A stretch of DNA of 64,000 bases, taken from the NCBI GenBank assembly GCA_025559845.1, contig CP048469.1:2232001-2296000 (forward strand). Direction: 5' to 3'. Below the pieces are notes generated by a model. The model was not told the origin of the DNA. It ran no database searches and was given only the letters and a program-made list of their open reading frames with translations. A program made the translations under genes and the position numbers. The DNA comes from Agrobacterium tumefaciens. GTDB lineage: Bacteria; Pseudomonadota; Alphaproteobacteria; Rhizobiales; Rhizobiaceae. Shown in pieces: positions 9,713 to 18,230 of this stretch. How positions within the stretch are numbered: position 1 is the stretch's first letter; each line of letters starts with the position of its first letter.

Positions 9713-10894
9713 TCAGACGAAAACAGGTGACATATTCTGCGCGAAATCTGTCTCCGTCAGCTGGCCATCGACAAGCAGCACAGCGCCGAAGCGGCCGATT
9801 TCATCCGACGACTTGGCGGAAACGAAGTTGCCACCAGTCAAAACCGCGATGTTGGAGGATTGTGTATAGCCGATATAGGGATATCCGGTGCGGGTGATTG
9901 AAGCGACGCAAGAACCGGACGTCACCGGGCATCCCGCCAACGCCGGCATGAGCGAAACTGCCTTGCGTGTCAGGAAGTCCACCTCGGAAGGCGTTCCGTC
10001 CGAATGGAACCAGCCGATCGCCTGCTCAAGCGTCTCCAGCCGCCCCTTTTCGCTTTCGCCGCCGATCTTCAGGTAGACCTTGCCGTCTGGATAGCGCACA
10101 GGCGGCAGAATGTAGACGATGTCGTCTTCGCTTTCGGCAAGAACAATCGTCGAGGGCATATCGCGAAAATGCGCCTGCTTTTCATCATCAAGCTCGAAAA
10201 AGGCAATGGTTCGGCCCGTGGCAGCCATGTCGACGGGCGTGGGCAACAGCTCGGCCATATTGGTGAAGCCACCCGCTGCAACAATCACTTTTTCCGCAGT
10301 ATAAATCGCGCCTTCGCGTGTCGATACTTCCACACCGCTCGAGGTGTCGCGAATACGTGCAGCGGTCTCTCGGATAAGCTCTGCACCCTGCTGTACGGCA
10401 ACCGCGCACTGCGCCTTCACCAGCGATCGGGGATTGATGTGCCCTGCGTTTTTCGCTTCAAAATAACCATCGTGATCGGCCGGGAGTGAAAACATCGGAA
10501 ACCGATTGCCGACTGCATCATGTCCGACCGTCTCGATACCGAGGCCATCGGCGAATGACAGAGCACGCGAGACATAGGTTCCCGCCAGGCCCTTGCCGTT
10601 TCCGGTAAACAGGCATCCGGCTTCGGTGAAGAAGCGGACGCCACTTTGCGCTTCAAGTCCGGCGTAGCGAGCGATGGAGCGCTTGGCGAGCGCCGCCCAG
10701 ACAGGATCGCCATCGAAACCTCGGGTAATCCGCGCCTCATCGTAGTGGCTGGAAAAGACACCCTGTTGTACCTTGCGGTCAGCAGGCTCGGCAGGCCCGA
10801 TCAACGCGACCCCACCTGTTTGAGCCGAGAGATGACGCGCGGCTGCCGCGCCCATCATGCCTGCACCAACGACGATATATTTGAAGTCTGGCAT
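9713..10894 (-). CDS. FAD-dependent oxidoreductase, DAO family (paralogue 2)
   Basis: 393-residue sister of the gene at 8455-9645, same fold and reading direction, 67 bp upstream of it. Starts MPDFKYIVVGAGMMGAAAAR, with the FAD-binding glycines at about 10-15. It shares with its sister QGVF-SHYDEARITR near residue 50, LPPVRYPDGKVYLKIGG in the substrate domain, CVASITRTGYPYIGY, and the C-terminal AVLTGGN / AKSSDEIGR block. Likely oxidises an amine or secondary amino acid with release of hydrogen peroxide, but the substrate cannot be read from sequence. Its start codon is confirmed by the family start; no transporter or regulator sits next to the pair to hint at a pathway. Confidence 0.86.
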   Translation of the reverse strand: MPDFKYIVVGAGMMGAAAARHLSAQTGGVALIGPAEPADRKVQQGVFSSHYDEARITRGFDGDPVWAALAKRSIARYAGLEAQSGVRFFTEAGCLFTGNGKGLAGTYVSRALSFADGLGIETVGHDAVGNRFPMFSLPADHDGYFEAKNAGHINPRSLVKAQCAVAVQQGAELIRETAARIRDTSSGVEVSTREGAIYTAEKVIVAAGGFTNMAELLPTPVDMAATGRTIAFFELDDEKQAHFRDMPSTIVLAESEDDIVYILPPVRYPDGKVYLKIGGESEKGRLETLEQAIGWFHSDGTPSEVDFLTRKAVSLMPALAGCPVTSGSCVASITRTGYPYIGYTQSSNIAVLTGGNFVSAKSSDEIGRFGAVLLVDGQLTETDFAQNMSPVFV

Positions 10895-10999
10895 TTCCGG
10901 TTTTCCTGTTTGCCATTGTTGAATAGCAAAGCAATCCAGCCGGAAAAAGCCCTAGTGTTTGAGAGTATTTCCACGACAGAGGAAACACTCTCTCCGTGA

Positions 11000-11539
11000 T
11001 CAGCCTTGCAGCAGCGCCTGTACCTTGCCGCAATAACGCTTGGACACAGGGTTCATGCGCTTGGCACCATGACCCGCATTGTAACGCAGGATCGTGCCAC
11101 AGACCTCACCCCCACCGAGCTGGTGCGCGGTTGCCAGGTACTGCATGCCCCAGCGGATATTGGTTTCCGGGTCGTAAAGAGCCTTGGCGGTGCCGCGAAA
11201 GCCCATCATCCGCGCCGTCGCCGGCTTGATCTGCATCAGCCCGACTTCACCTGCGCTGCCACGAGCCTTTGGATTGAACTTGCTTTCAACGGAAACAACG
11301 GCATGCGCCAGATTGACGGGAACGCCATAACGCTTGGCATATTTGACGATCAGATCGGAGTAGTCGTTCTTCAGCGCGGCAGGCAAAACTTTGTCGGGGC
11401 TGGGATAACCGGGTTTACGGAAAAAGCTTTCCAGTGGCACGGTCTTGGTCTTCACGTCTTCATCTTTGGCAAAAACGGCCCCTGCCTGCGCAGCGAGCAT
11501 AATAACGCCCGCGGCGACAGCAACTACAACTCTGTTCAT
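11000..11539 (-). CDS. Exported lytic transglycosylase (SLT domain)
   Basis: Small periplasmic muramidase-type lytic transglycosylase, 179 residues. Signal peptide at 1-24 (MNRVVVAVAAGVIMLAAQAG, cleaving after VFA), short linker, then a goose-lysozyme-like SLT core: HAVVSVESKFNPKARGSAGEVG with the catalytic Glu in VESKFN (about 83), GLMQIKPATARMMGF, ALYDPETNIRWGMQYLA, and the C-terminal RYNAGHG. It would cleave MurNAc-GlcNAc bonds with 1,6-anhydro product. I chose the ATG at 11539 because the signal peptide begins there, although the frame is open upstream. One of several wall hydrolases in this part of the window. Confidence 0.93.
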   Translation of the reverse strand: MNRVVVAVAAGVIMLAAQAGAVFAKDEDVKTKTVPLESFFRKPGYPSPDKVLPAALKNDYSDLIVKYAKRYGVPVNLAHAVVSVESKFNPKARGSAGEVGLMQIKPATARMMGFRGTAKALYDPETNIRWGMQYLATAHQLGGGEVCGTILRYNAGHGAKRMNPVSKRYCGKVQALLQG

Positions 11540-11786
11540 ATGCAGAAATAAACTCCAGAACGGATGACTGGCACGATGCAACGGCACAAAAGTCCAGCGT
11601 TCGGAAAGTCTATCCAGACCTTCCGTGGTTCAGTCTCCTTGATTGATATTGACGGTCAGTTCCCCTGAAGAACAACACCGCGTCCGGTGCCGTTCTTAAA
11701 CTTCCTCAATGCGGATTAACTGTGGCACAAGAAAAATGTGACTTTTCGCGAGGCAAAATTTCCAGGAAAATTACAGCAAATGAACT

Positions 11787-12554
11787 TCAAACGCCGGAGA
11801 ATCTCGGCAGGCTGGCAATCAGCCTGTGCAGCGTGTCGATCGTTGAAAAATCAGCGATGCCATCGACCAGAGTCGGACGGAAATGCCGCTGGAAAGCAGC
11901 CACCGCACCCTCGGTCTGCTCGCAATAAGCGCCTGTTATTTCAATACCGTATCCATAGATGGAAAGCATGGATTGCAGTGCTTCGACCGGCTGGCCTTGA
12001 TCACCGCGCTGAAAAAACCGACCTCCGGCGATGGGCGCCGGTGCGACCCAATGGCCGATACCGTTCTGCGACAGGATGTCCCACGGGAATTTTTCACCGG
12101 GATCGACCTTGCGGATGGGCGCAACATCCGAGTGTCCGAGCACCCGTTCCGGGGCAATAGACCACCGCTCACCACAATCCCGACACAATTCGACGACTGC
12201 TGCGATCTGTTTTTCAGGAAATTCGGGCAATCCGCCTGGATGGCCCTGGTTGGCGATTTCGATGCCGATTGAGCGGGAGTTGATATCGCTTTCGCCGCCC
12301 CACGTGCTCTTTCCCGCATGCCAGGCGCGTCGATCTTCCGGCACAAGCTGGATCACCCGTCCATCTTCGAAGACGAAATAATGGCTGGAAACCTGGCTTT
12401 CGGGATTACACAGCCAGGACAGGGCGCCGTCCGCAGTCGTCATGCCGGTATAGTGGAGAAGGATGATATCCGGCCCACTCACTCCCAGCCGCTCCCCATG
12501 GTTCGGCGAAGGCGCAACTGTGGCGCCTTTGAAATCCGGCATAAAATCGATCAT
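11787..12554 (-). CDS. N-acetylmuramoyl-L-alanine amidase with PG-binding domain
   Basis: AmiD/AmpD-type zinc amidase, 255 residues. Amidase_2 domain at about 20-165: ILLHYTG gives the first zinc His, SSHYFV and RRAWHAGKSTWGGESDINSRSIGIE the catalytic core, and VLGHSDVAPIRKVDPGEKFPW the second His and the Lys/Asp pair. A C-terminal peptidoglycan-binding repeat follows (about 185-245, VEALQSMLSIYGYGIE and AVAAFQRHFRP). No signal peptide is visible, so it is cytoplasmic (recycling of anhydro-muropeptides) or exported by another route. Its ATG overlaps the djlA stop by four bases, so the two genes are co-translated. Confidence 0.93.
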   Translation of the reverse strand: MIDFMPDFKGATVAPSPNHGERLGVSGPDIILLHYTGMTTADGALSWLCNPESQVSSHYFVFEDGRVIQLVPEDRRAWHAGKSTWGGESDINSRSIGIEIANQGHPGGLPEFPEKQIAAVVELCRDCGERWSIAPERVLGHSDVAPIRKVDPGEKFPWDILSQNGIGHWVAPAPIAGGRFFQRGDQGQPVEALQSMLSIYGYGIEITGAYCEQTEGAVAAFQRHFRPTLVDGIADFSTIDTLHRLIASLPRFSGV

Positions 12555-13303
12555 GCGACGCGGCGTTCTTTCTCAATCGCCGCATAAGCGGCATTGAGAG
12601 CCGCCATACGCTCATTTGCGGCGGCATGCAATTCCATCGGAACGCCACGGGCAATCAGCTTGTCCGGATGGTGTTCTGCGACCAGAGAACGGTAACGCTT
12701 GCGGATATCGGAAAAATCGTCGGACGGCGAAACGCCGAGCACACGGTACGGATCACGCCCGTCCATATGAACATGTCGCGCCATGATCGTTTCGAAATGA
12801 TCTTCGCTGATATGGAAGATTTCCGCGATACGACCAAGGAAGGCCAGTTCCCGCTCGTGAATCAATCCATCAGCCTTGGCGATATGGAAAAGACCGTCAA
12901 TGACGCTTTCCAGCATCTGGCAATTGTCGTTGCCGGAACCGCAAAGGCCAGCCAGCCTCTCGGCATAGGCTTCGAAACCGGCCACGTCCTGACGGGCTAG
13001 ATTGTAAAGACGCGCAACGTTCTTGGCTTCCTCATCGGGAAAGTCGAAGATTTGCCGGAAAGCCCGGACTTCCGCATCATTCACGACGCCGTCAGCCTTG
13101 GCCATCTTGGCGGAAAGCGCAATGATGGCGACGGAAAAGGATACTCTGCGACGGGTTTCTGGATCGCCTTCGAACAAGGTGCGGATCGCTTCGACAACGC
13201 GCCCGAGCGCACCACCTGCAGCGTCGCCGATTGCGCCGAGCAGCCGTTCCCACAGGGATGAAATTTGCAAACAGGCGAAATCGATGATCATGGCCATAAG
13301 CAT
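12551..13303 (-). CDS. DjlA-like co-chaperone: TerB domain plus J domain
   Basis: 250-residue protein with a short hydrophobic N-terminus, a TerB-like helical domain (about 45-180; VSFSVAIIALSAKMAKADGVV and DGLFHIAKADGLIHEREL are the paired acidic repeats) and a C-terminal J domain (about 183-247; DPYRVLGVSPSDDFSDIRKRY, then HHPDKL with the HPD motif needed to stimulate DnaK ATPase). In E. coli DjlA is membrane-anchored and links DnaK to envelope stress. Three ATGs (13303, 13297, 13291) are possible and none has a clear Shine-Dalgarno. It is translationally coupled to the amidase, suggesting an envelope role. Confidence 0.88.
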   Translation of the reverse strand: MLMAMIIDFACLQISSLWERLLGAIGDAAGGALGRVVEAIRTLFEGDPETRRRVSFSVAIIALSAKMAKADGVVNDAEVRAFRQIFDFPDEEAKNVARLYNLARQDVAGFEAYAERLAGLCGSGNDNCQMLESVIDGLFHIAKADGLIHERELAFLGRIAEIFHISEDHFETIMARHVHMDGRDPYRVLGVSPSDDFSDIRKRYRSLVAEHHPDKLIARGVPMELHAAANERMAALNAAYAAIEKERRVA

Positions 13304-13609
13304 GACGGCATATCATCGTGAATGCAATATCTCGCGCGACCTCAAGGCATTAACTTTTATTCATCTTTGCAACAGCTTCGCTTCATCATTTCAGTTGCCG
13401 ATGAAAAGTTTTCCACAGGCAGCCAAACCCGTTCCGCGCACGGGCCAACGAAGTGCCGATTGAAACGATTATATTCGAAATCTCGCTGCAAGCTCCTGAA
13501 AAACCGCAAGAAATCGCCATTTTTCTCCATAAATTCGCTTTACACCTACACGCGCCTGTCGCATCCATTTGCCAGACATAATCATGGACGCGTGCAAACA
13601 AGGAGAGTC
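13304..13609. other. Divergent intergenic region between djlA and the phosphofructokinase
   Basis: About 306 bp between a minus-strand and a plus-strand gene, so it must hold both promoters. It is visibly A/T-rich for this genome around 13340-13400 and 13465-13560. I see no convincing operator, RNA fold or small gene. The only clear element is AAGGAG at 13600-13605, the ribosome-binding site of the kinase. Confidence 0.55.
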
Positions 13610-13612
13610 ATG

Positions 13613-14824
13613 ATGGCCAAACAGAAAGTCGCAATGTTGACCGCGGGCGGTCTCGCTCCCTGCCTTTCATCCGCGGTCGGCGGATTGATTGAACGCTACA
13701 GCGACATCGCACCCGAAATCGACCTTGTGGCTTATCGCTCCGGTTATCAGGGCGTGCTTCTCGGCGACCGGATCGAGATCACCAAGGATATGCGCGAAAA
13801 GGCATACCTGCTGCATCGCTACGGCGGCTCCCCCATCGGCAACAGCCGCGTGAAGCTGACGAATGCCGCCGACTGTGCGAAGCGCGGTCTCGTCAAGGAA
13901 GGCGAAAATCCGCTGCGCGTTGCAGCCGAGCGTCTGGCCGCAGACGGCGTAACCATTCTGCACACGATCGGCGGTGACGATACCAACACGACGGCAGCCG
14001 ATCTCGCCGCCTACCTAGGTGCAAACGGTTATAATCTGACCGTTGTCGGCCTGCCCAAAACTGTCGACAACGACGTCGTACCGATCAAGCAGTCGCTTGG
14101 AGCATGGACGGCAGCCGAAGTCGGCGCCTCCTTCTTCGACAATGTCAGCAACGAGCAGAGCGCCGCACCGAAAACATTCGTCATTCACGAAGTCATGGGG
14201 CGCCATTGCGGCTGGCTGACAGCGGCCACTGCCCGCGCCTACATCCAGAAGACCAGCGGCAATGAATATGTCGAGGGCCTGATGATGAATTCTCATATGA
14301 AGAACATCGACGGCATCTATCTGCCGGAAATGGCCTTTGATATCGAAGCAGAGGCGGAGCGCCTGAAGAAAATCATGGAAAAGAACGGTTATGTAACGCT
14401 GTTCGTTTCCGAAGGTGCCGGCCTCGACGCCATCGTCGCTGAACGTGAAGCCGCAGGCGAAGCCGTCAAGCGCGATGCCTTCGGTCACGTCAAGATCGAC
14501 ACGATCAATGTCGGCGGCTGGTTCCAGAAGCAATTCGCAAGCCTGATCGGCGCCGAACGCTCGATGGTACAGAAATCCGGCTATTACGCCCGCTCCGCGC
14601 CTGCCAACGGCAACGACCTTCGCCTGATCCAGAGCATGGTCGATCTGGCCGTCGAAAGCGCACTCAACAAGGTGTCTGGCGTCACCGGCCACGATGAGGA
14701 ACAGAGCGGCAAACTGCGGACCATCGAGTTTCCACGCATCAAGGGCGGGAAGCATTTCGACATCTCCGCGAAATGGTTCGCAGAAGTCATGGATCATGTC
14801 GGCCAGCCGTTCACAGCAGCATGA
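13613..14824 (+). CDS. Pyrophosphate-type 6-phosphofructokinase
   Basis: Phosphorylates fructose 6-phosphate at C1 (reversibly if pyrophosphate is the donor). 403 residues, longer than the roughly 320-residue ATP-dependent PfkA. Two active-site motifs point to pyrophosphate use: IGGDDTNTTA (about 119-128), where ATP enzymes have GGDGS, and GLPKTVDND (about 146-154), where ATP enzymes have PGTIDND; the second Asp of GGDD and the Lys of PKT are the known determinants. MGRHCGW (about 200) binds fructose 6-phosphate. ATGs at 13610 and 13613 are both possible; AAGGAG spacing favours 13613. Monocistronic by context. Relatives of this organism are thought to use Entner-Doudoroff, so a gluconeogenic or pentose-phosphate role is possible. 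Confidence 0.93.
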   Translation: MAKQKVAMLTAGGLAPCLSSAVGGLIERYSDIAPEIDLVAYRSGYQGVLLGDRIEITKDMREKAYLLHRYGGSPIGNSRVKLTNAADCAKRGLVKEGENPLRVAAERLAADGVTILHTIGGDDTNTTAADLAAYLGANGYNLTVVGLPKTVDNDVVPIKQSLGAWTAAEVGASFFDNVSNEQSAAPKTFVIHEVMGRHCGWLTAATARAYIQKTSGNEYVEGLMMNSHMKNIDGIYLPEMAFDIEAEAERLKKIMEKNGYVTLFVSEGAGLDAIVAEREAAGEAVKRDAFGHVKIDTINVGGWFQKQFASLIGAERSMVQKSGYYARSAPANGNDLRLIQSMVDLAVESALNKVSGVTGHDEEQSGKLRTIEFPRIKGGKHFDISAKWFAEVMDHVGQPFTAA

Positions 14825-14867
14825 TTTTACGCTACGCTAAAAGAATGCGATGACAGGAAGGGGAGAC

Positions 14868-14921
14868 ATGAGAGTGAAAATCCCCTCGGTTTTCGCAGGA
14901 CAAAAAGCGTGGATTCAATGA
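14868..14921 (+). CDS. Possible 17-residue leader peptide upstream of the LysE-type exporter
   Basis: A short ATG frame, MRVKIPSVFAGQKAWIQ then TGA, preceded by AAGGGGAG ending about four bases before the ATG, a better ribosome-binding site than many annotated genes here. Its stop codon (14919-14921) lies one base before an 11-bp-arm hairpin (14923-14966) which in turn runs into the exporter's AAGGAGG. That order, leader peptide, stem-loop, structural gene, resembles translational attenuators. No homologue is recognised and a chance frame of this size is quite possible. Confidence 0.35.
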   Translation: MRVKIPSVFAGQKAWIQ

Positions 14922-14922
14922 A

Positions 14923-14966
14923 TTAGAGCGCCAGTTTTGTGTCTTCATCGACACGTGGCGCTCTAA
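14923..14966 (+). repeat. Inverted repeat / hairpin ending in the exporter ribosome-binding site
   Basis: Perfect 11-bp arms TTAGAGCGCCA (14923-14933) and TGGCGCTCTAA (14956-14966) enclose an inner 5-bp stem GTGTC/GACAC with the loop TTCATC. There is no T-run after it; instead the last bases merge with the AAGGAGG at 14965-14971. It could sequester the ribosome-binding site when formed in mRNA, or be a copy of a dispersed rhizobial intergenic repeat. No second copy was noticed in this window. Confidence 0.75.
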
Positions 14967-14978
14967 GGAGGAAAGAGA

Positions 14979-15614
14979 ATGTCTGGAGAGGCCTGGCTGA
15001 TTTTCTGTACAGCGTGTGCCGTCATGTTCGCACTCCCCTCTCCCCTTGCATTCTCTGCCGCCTCTTATTCTGCCATTCGCGGCAAGCGCACGGTGCTGGC
15101 CACCGCTACCGGTGGTGCCCTCGGCGTCACGACGGCCATGACATTGGCCGCCATTCCGACAGTTGCTTTTGCCTACCTGCCCAAGTCGTTTCTCGAAATC
15201 ATCGAGTGGGCCGGCATCGGCTGGTTAATGCTGTTCGTCCTGTGGATCATGGCAACGCCTGTCGCCAGAGCCGCGAATGCCGACAATGACAACCTGAGAG
15301 GCAAAACATTCGGTGCCATCTTCAGGGATTGTTTTGCCGTTGCGGCGTTTCGCCCACGCTATTTCAGCTTCTTCCTTGCGCTGCTTCCGCAGTTCGTTTC
15401 CCAGCCTGCCGACGCGGTTGAAGTGCTTGCTGTTGCGCAGAGCGCGGTTTTGATCGCCGCGCTGGTGATACTCGTCGGACAAGCGCTTTTCGCACCCTCG
15501 ATGCTTGCCCTCATTCGCCGCATGTCAGGCGGCAAAAAGGTCAAGCCGAAGTACCGGACATATTTCATTTCGGGCCGCGCCGTAAGCGCCGGCTACCGGC
15601 GAATTGCCGCCTGA
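14979..15614 (+). CDS. LysE/RhtB-family amino acid exporter
   Basis: Inner-membrane exporter, 211 residues, with about five to six hydrophobic segments: 5-30, 40-65 (VLATATGGALGVTTAMTLAAIPTVAFAY), 72-92, 115-140 and 150-180. The family signature P-S-P in FALPSPLAFSAASYSAIRG (about 19-37) replaces the more common PGP in the first helix, and G(K/R)R-T follows as usual. These proteins export lysine, threonine, homoserine or related compounds; the substrate here is not determined. Strong AAGGAGG eight bases before the ATG, adjacent to the hairpin described separately. The loop around 92-108 carries the extra stretch ANADNDNLRG. Confidence 0.82.
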   Translation: MSGEAWLIFCTACAVMFALPSPLAFSAASYSAIRGKRTVLATATGGALGVTTAMTLAAIPTVAFAYLPKSFLEIIEWAGIGWLMLFVLWIMATPVARAANADNDNLRGKTFGAIFRDCFAVAAFRPRYFSFFLALLPQFVSQPADAVEVLAVAQSAVLIAALVILVGQALFAPSMLALIRRMSGGKKVKPKYRTYFISGRAVSAGYRRIAA

Positions 15615-15737
15615 AATCGGCGCCGATATCTCACAGCTTGCCGCTATCCTTACAATAGGTTAATGAACGTTCGACGGGACACAGCCTGCTTCGTTCGACG
15701 CGGGGTATCGAAAGACAGGCACAACGAAGGCGGCAGC

Positions 15738-16826
15738 ATGCAAATTTCGGGCAAATTCCGCGGGAAAACGGCGCTTTTCCTGTCTTCCACCGTGGGACTC
15801 GCACTGACACTGGCTGGATGCACAAGTGTCGAATACACCGCGAAAGAAGGCCCTGACGGCCCGAAGATCGCGACCGTAGCGCCGAGCGCCGCGACTGGAA
15901 ATGCCCCTGCAACAGCAACGCCTGAAACGGCTCAGGCGGCCGCCCCAGCGGGAACGGCCGCAGCCCCTGCCGCGACCACAGCAACGGCAGACGCAAGCCT
16001 GGCGCAACAGCAGCCTGCTCTTCCCAACGTTGCCGCTGTAAAAGGTGGGCGTGTTGCCCTTCCCCCGGCAGCCGAAATCGCGGCAGCCGCAGCCATCGTA
16101 AACCAGATGCAGCCGACCGCGGAGACGCAGGTTGCGCAGACATCGACGATGCCAGCAGCGCAGACCACAACCGTCGCTCTTGCTCCGACCACAGCAACAC
16201 CCGCTGTCGCCGCCGTCAATGCGGCTGCGCAATCAACGCACCCGACCGCCGGCGAACTGCCACAGGTCGTCGCTGTCAAAGGCAGCTTCCCACCTGCACC
16301 GCCTCCTCCGGGTTCGCCATCCATCGGCACGGAGTTGACGGCGGAACGCAAGGTTATCCCTCTTCCGAAGCCGGACAGCACTGTACTCGCTTACGCAGCC
16401 GGCCCGACCAATGCTGCTCTGGCAGCCGTCAACGCCAGCGGGACCATGACCGCGCCCCTCAACCCGTCGCCAGCAGGCCGGGACAAGTTGAGCGGACTGA
16501 TCTCGAAATATGCTGCAATGTATCAGGTCCCGGAAGATCTGGTTCACCGCGTCGTACAGCGTGAAAGCCGCTACAATCCCGCCGCCTATAATGGCGGGCA
16601 TTTCGGCCTCATGCAGATCAAGCATGCAACGGCACGTTCGATGGGCTTCGATGGCCCGGCTTCTGGCCTCTTCGATGCCGAAACCAATTTGCGATACGCG
16701 GTAAAGTATCTGCGCGGCGCCTGGCTGGTGGCAGACAACGATCGTGACAATGCGGTCAGGCTCTATGCCCGCGGTTATTATTACGATGCCAAGCGCAAAG
16801 GCATGCTGCACGTTCTGCGCAAGTAA
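15738..16826 (+). CDS. Lipoprotein lytic transglycosylase (SLT domain)
   Basis: 362-residue outer-membrane-type lipoprotein. The signal sequence ends in the lipobox LTLAGC (cysteine at about 32), followed by some 200 residues of Ala/Pro/Thr-rich low-complexity linker, then a C-terminal SLT domain (about 250-350): VVQRESRYNPAAYNGGHFGLM with the catalytic Glu in RESRYN, QIKHATARSMGF, AETNLRYAVKYL and ARGYYY in place of the usual YN-G-G. I chose the ATG at 15738 because the signal peptide starts there; a 25-residue extension to 15663 is open but not signal-like. Monocistronic, ended by the terminator at 16849. Confidence 0.9.
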   Translation: MQISGKFRGKTALFLSSTVGLALTLAGCTSVEYTAKEGPDGPKIATVAPSAATGNAPATATPETAQAAAPAGTAAAPAATTATADASLAQQQPALPNVAAVKGGRVALPPAAEIAAAAAIVNQMQPTAETQVAQTSTMPAAQTTTVALAPTTATPAVAAVNAAAQSTHPTAGELPQVVAVKGSFPPAPPPPGSPSIGTELTAERKVIPLPKPDSTVLAYAAGPTNAALAAVNASGTMTAPLNPSPAGRDKLSGLISKYAAMYQVPEDLVHRVVQRESRYNPAAYNGGHFGLMQIKHATARSMGFDGPASGLFDAETNLRYAVKYLRGAWLVADNDRDNAVRLYARGYYYDAKRKGMLHVLRK

Positions 16827-16848
16827 CGCATAGCACCACAAACGAATT

Positions 16849-16886
16849 GAAAGGCACTGCATATCTCATGCGGTGCCTTTTTGTTT
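16849..16886 (+). terminator. Intrinsic terminator after the lipoprotein gene
   Basis: Stem AAAGGCACTGCAT / ATGCGGTGCCTTT (one T-G pair) with a short loop, followed by TTGTTTT. It starts 23 bp after the stop codon. Confidence 0.85.
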
Positions 16887-16979
16887 TGGCGTCAATGCGG
16901 CCCTTGGCCAACCGCCCCGTCATCAAACTGTAGTCTCACGGCTGTAGACGCCTCTCAATCGAGCGAGAGGTGGAATCAT

Positions 16980-18230
16980 ATGACGAGCGCCGCACCGAAA
17001 ACCGGCTTCAGCAGAAACGTCAAACTCAAATCCGCATTGCTTCAGCACAAGGCTCTGTCAAAAAGTGGCCTCTCCGAACGACTGTTTGGCGTGCTGTTCT
17101 CTGGCCTGGTTTATCCGCAGATATGGGAAGACCCTGAAGTCGATATGGAAGCGATGGAGCTTCGTGACGGCCACAGCATCGTCACCATCGGTTCGGGCGG
17201 CTGCAACATGCTGGCATACCTCTCCCGCAATCCGGAAAGCATCGATGTCGTCGATCTCAATCCGCATCACATTGCGCTCAACAAGTTGAAGCTTGCCGCC
17301 TTCCGTCACCTTCCGGCCCACCAGGACGTAGTGAGACACTTCGGCCGCGCCAACACACACGTCAACAGCCAGGGCTTCGACCGCTTCATTGCCCCGCATC
17401 TCGACGACACCACCAAGGCCTACTGGTCCAAACGCACGATCTCCGGGCGGCGGCGCATTGCGGTCTTCGACCGGAACATCTATCGCACCGGCCTTCTTGG
17501 CCGCTTTATCGGCGCGGGCCATCTGATGGCCCGTCTGCATGGCGTCAAGCTGACGGAAATGGCAAACAGCCGCACGATGGAAGAGCAGCGCCAGTTCTTT
17601 GACAGCAAGGTCGCGCCGCTGTTCGACAAACCTGTCGTGCGCTGGCTGACGAAGCGGAAAAGCTCGCTTTTTGGCCTCGGCATTCCCCCACGCCAGTATG
17701 ACGAACTTGCCAGCCTTTCCTCCAACGGCACCATCGCCGCCGTTTTGCGCGAACGGCTGGAAAAGCTCGCCTGCGATTTCCCTCTGAGCGACAACTACTT
17801 TGCCTGGCAGGCCTTTGCCCGCCGATACCCGGAACCGCATGAGGGCGCGCTGCCTGCCTATCTGAAGCCGGAATATTACGAAGCGATCCGCAACAACGCC
17901 GCACGCGTTTCGGTTCATCACGAAACCTACACCGAGCTTCTGGGGCGAAAGCACGCCGGCAGCGTCGATCGCTATATCCTGCTCGACGCGCAGGACTGGA
18001 TGACTGACACACAATTGAATGAGTTGTGGTCGCAGATCAGCCGCACGGCGGCACCAGACGCACGCGTCATATTCCGCACCGCTGCCGAGAAAAGCGTGAT
18101 CGAAGGGCGTCTGTCCCCCGACATCCGCAAACAGTGGGCCTATCTGGAAGACCGCTCGAAAGAACTCAATGCCAGAGATCGCTCCGCCATCTATGGCGGT
18201 TTCCACATCTATCAGAGGGCCTCGGCATGA
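16980..18230 (+). CDS. btaA: BtaA, SAM:diacylglycerol 3-amino-3-carboxypropyltransferase
   Basis: First enzyme of betaine-lipid synthesis: moves the aminocarboxypropyl group of S-adenosylmethionine to diacylglycerol, giving diacylglyceryl homoserine. 416 residues. Recognisable segments are GLVYPQIWEDPEVDMEAM (about 43-60), the SAM-binding HSIVTIGSGGCNMLAYL (about 66-82), VDLNPHHIALNKLKLAA (about 92-108) and the C-terminal RVIFRTAAEKS block typical of BtaA. The ATG at 16980 follows a GAGAGG. The last four bases overlap btaB (ATGA), and the pair is the known rhizobial DGTS operon, normally induced by phosphate starvation, although I saw no clear Pho box just upstream. Confidence 0.94.
   Translation: MTSAAPKTGFSRNVKLKSALLQHKALSKSGLSERLFGVLFSGLVYPQIWEDPEVDMEAMELRDGHSIVTIGSGGCNMLAYLSRNPESIDVVDLNPHHIALNKLKLAAFRHLPAHQDVVRHFGRANTHVNSQGFDRFIAPHLDDTTKAYWSKRTISGRRRIAVFDRNIYRTGLLGRFIGAGHLMARLHGVKLTEMANSRTMEEQRQFFDSKVAPLFDKPVVRWLTKRKSSLFGLGIPPRQYDELASLSSNGTIAAVLRERLEKLACDFPLSDNYFAWQAFARRYPEPHEGALPAYLKPEYYEAIRNNAARVSVHHETYTELLGRKHAGSVDRYILLDAQDWMTDTQLNELWSQISRTAAPDARVIFRTAAEKSVIEGRLSPDIRKQWAYLEDRSKELNARDRSAIYGGFHIYQRASA

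Noticed and set aside
13400..13425. GTTTTCCACAGG as a DnaA box or replication origin sign
   Set aside because: A single box with a mismatch to TTATCCACA, no AT-rich repeat array and no origin-associated genes nearby.
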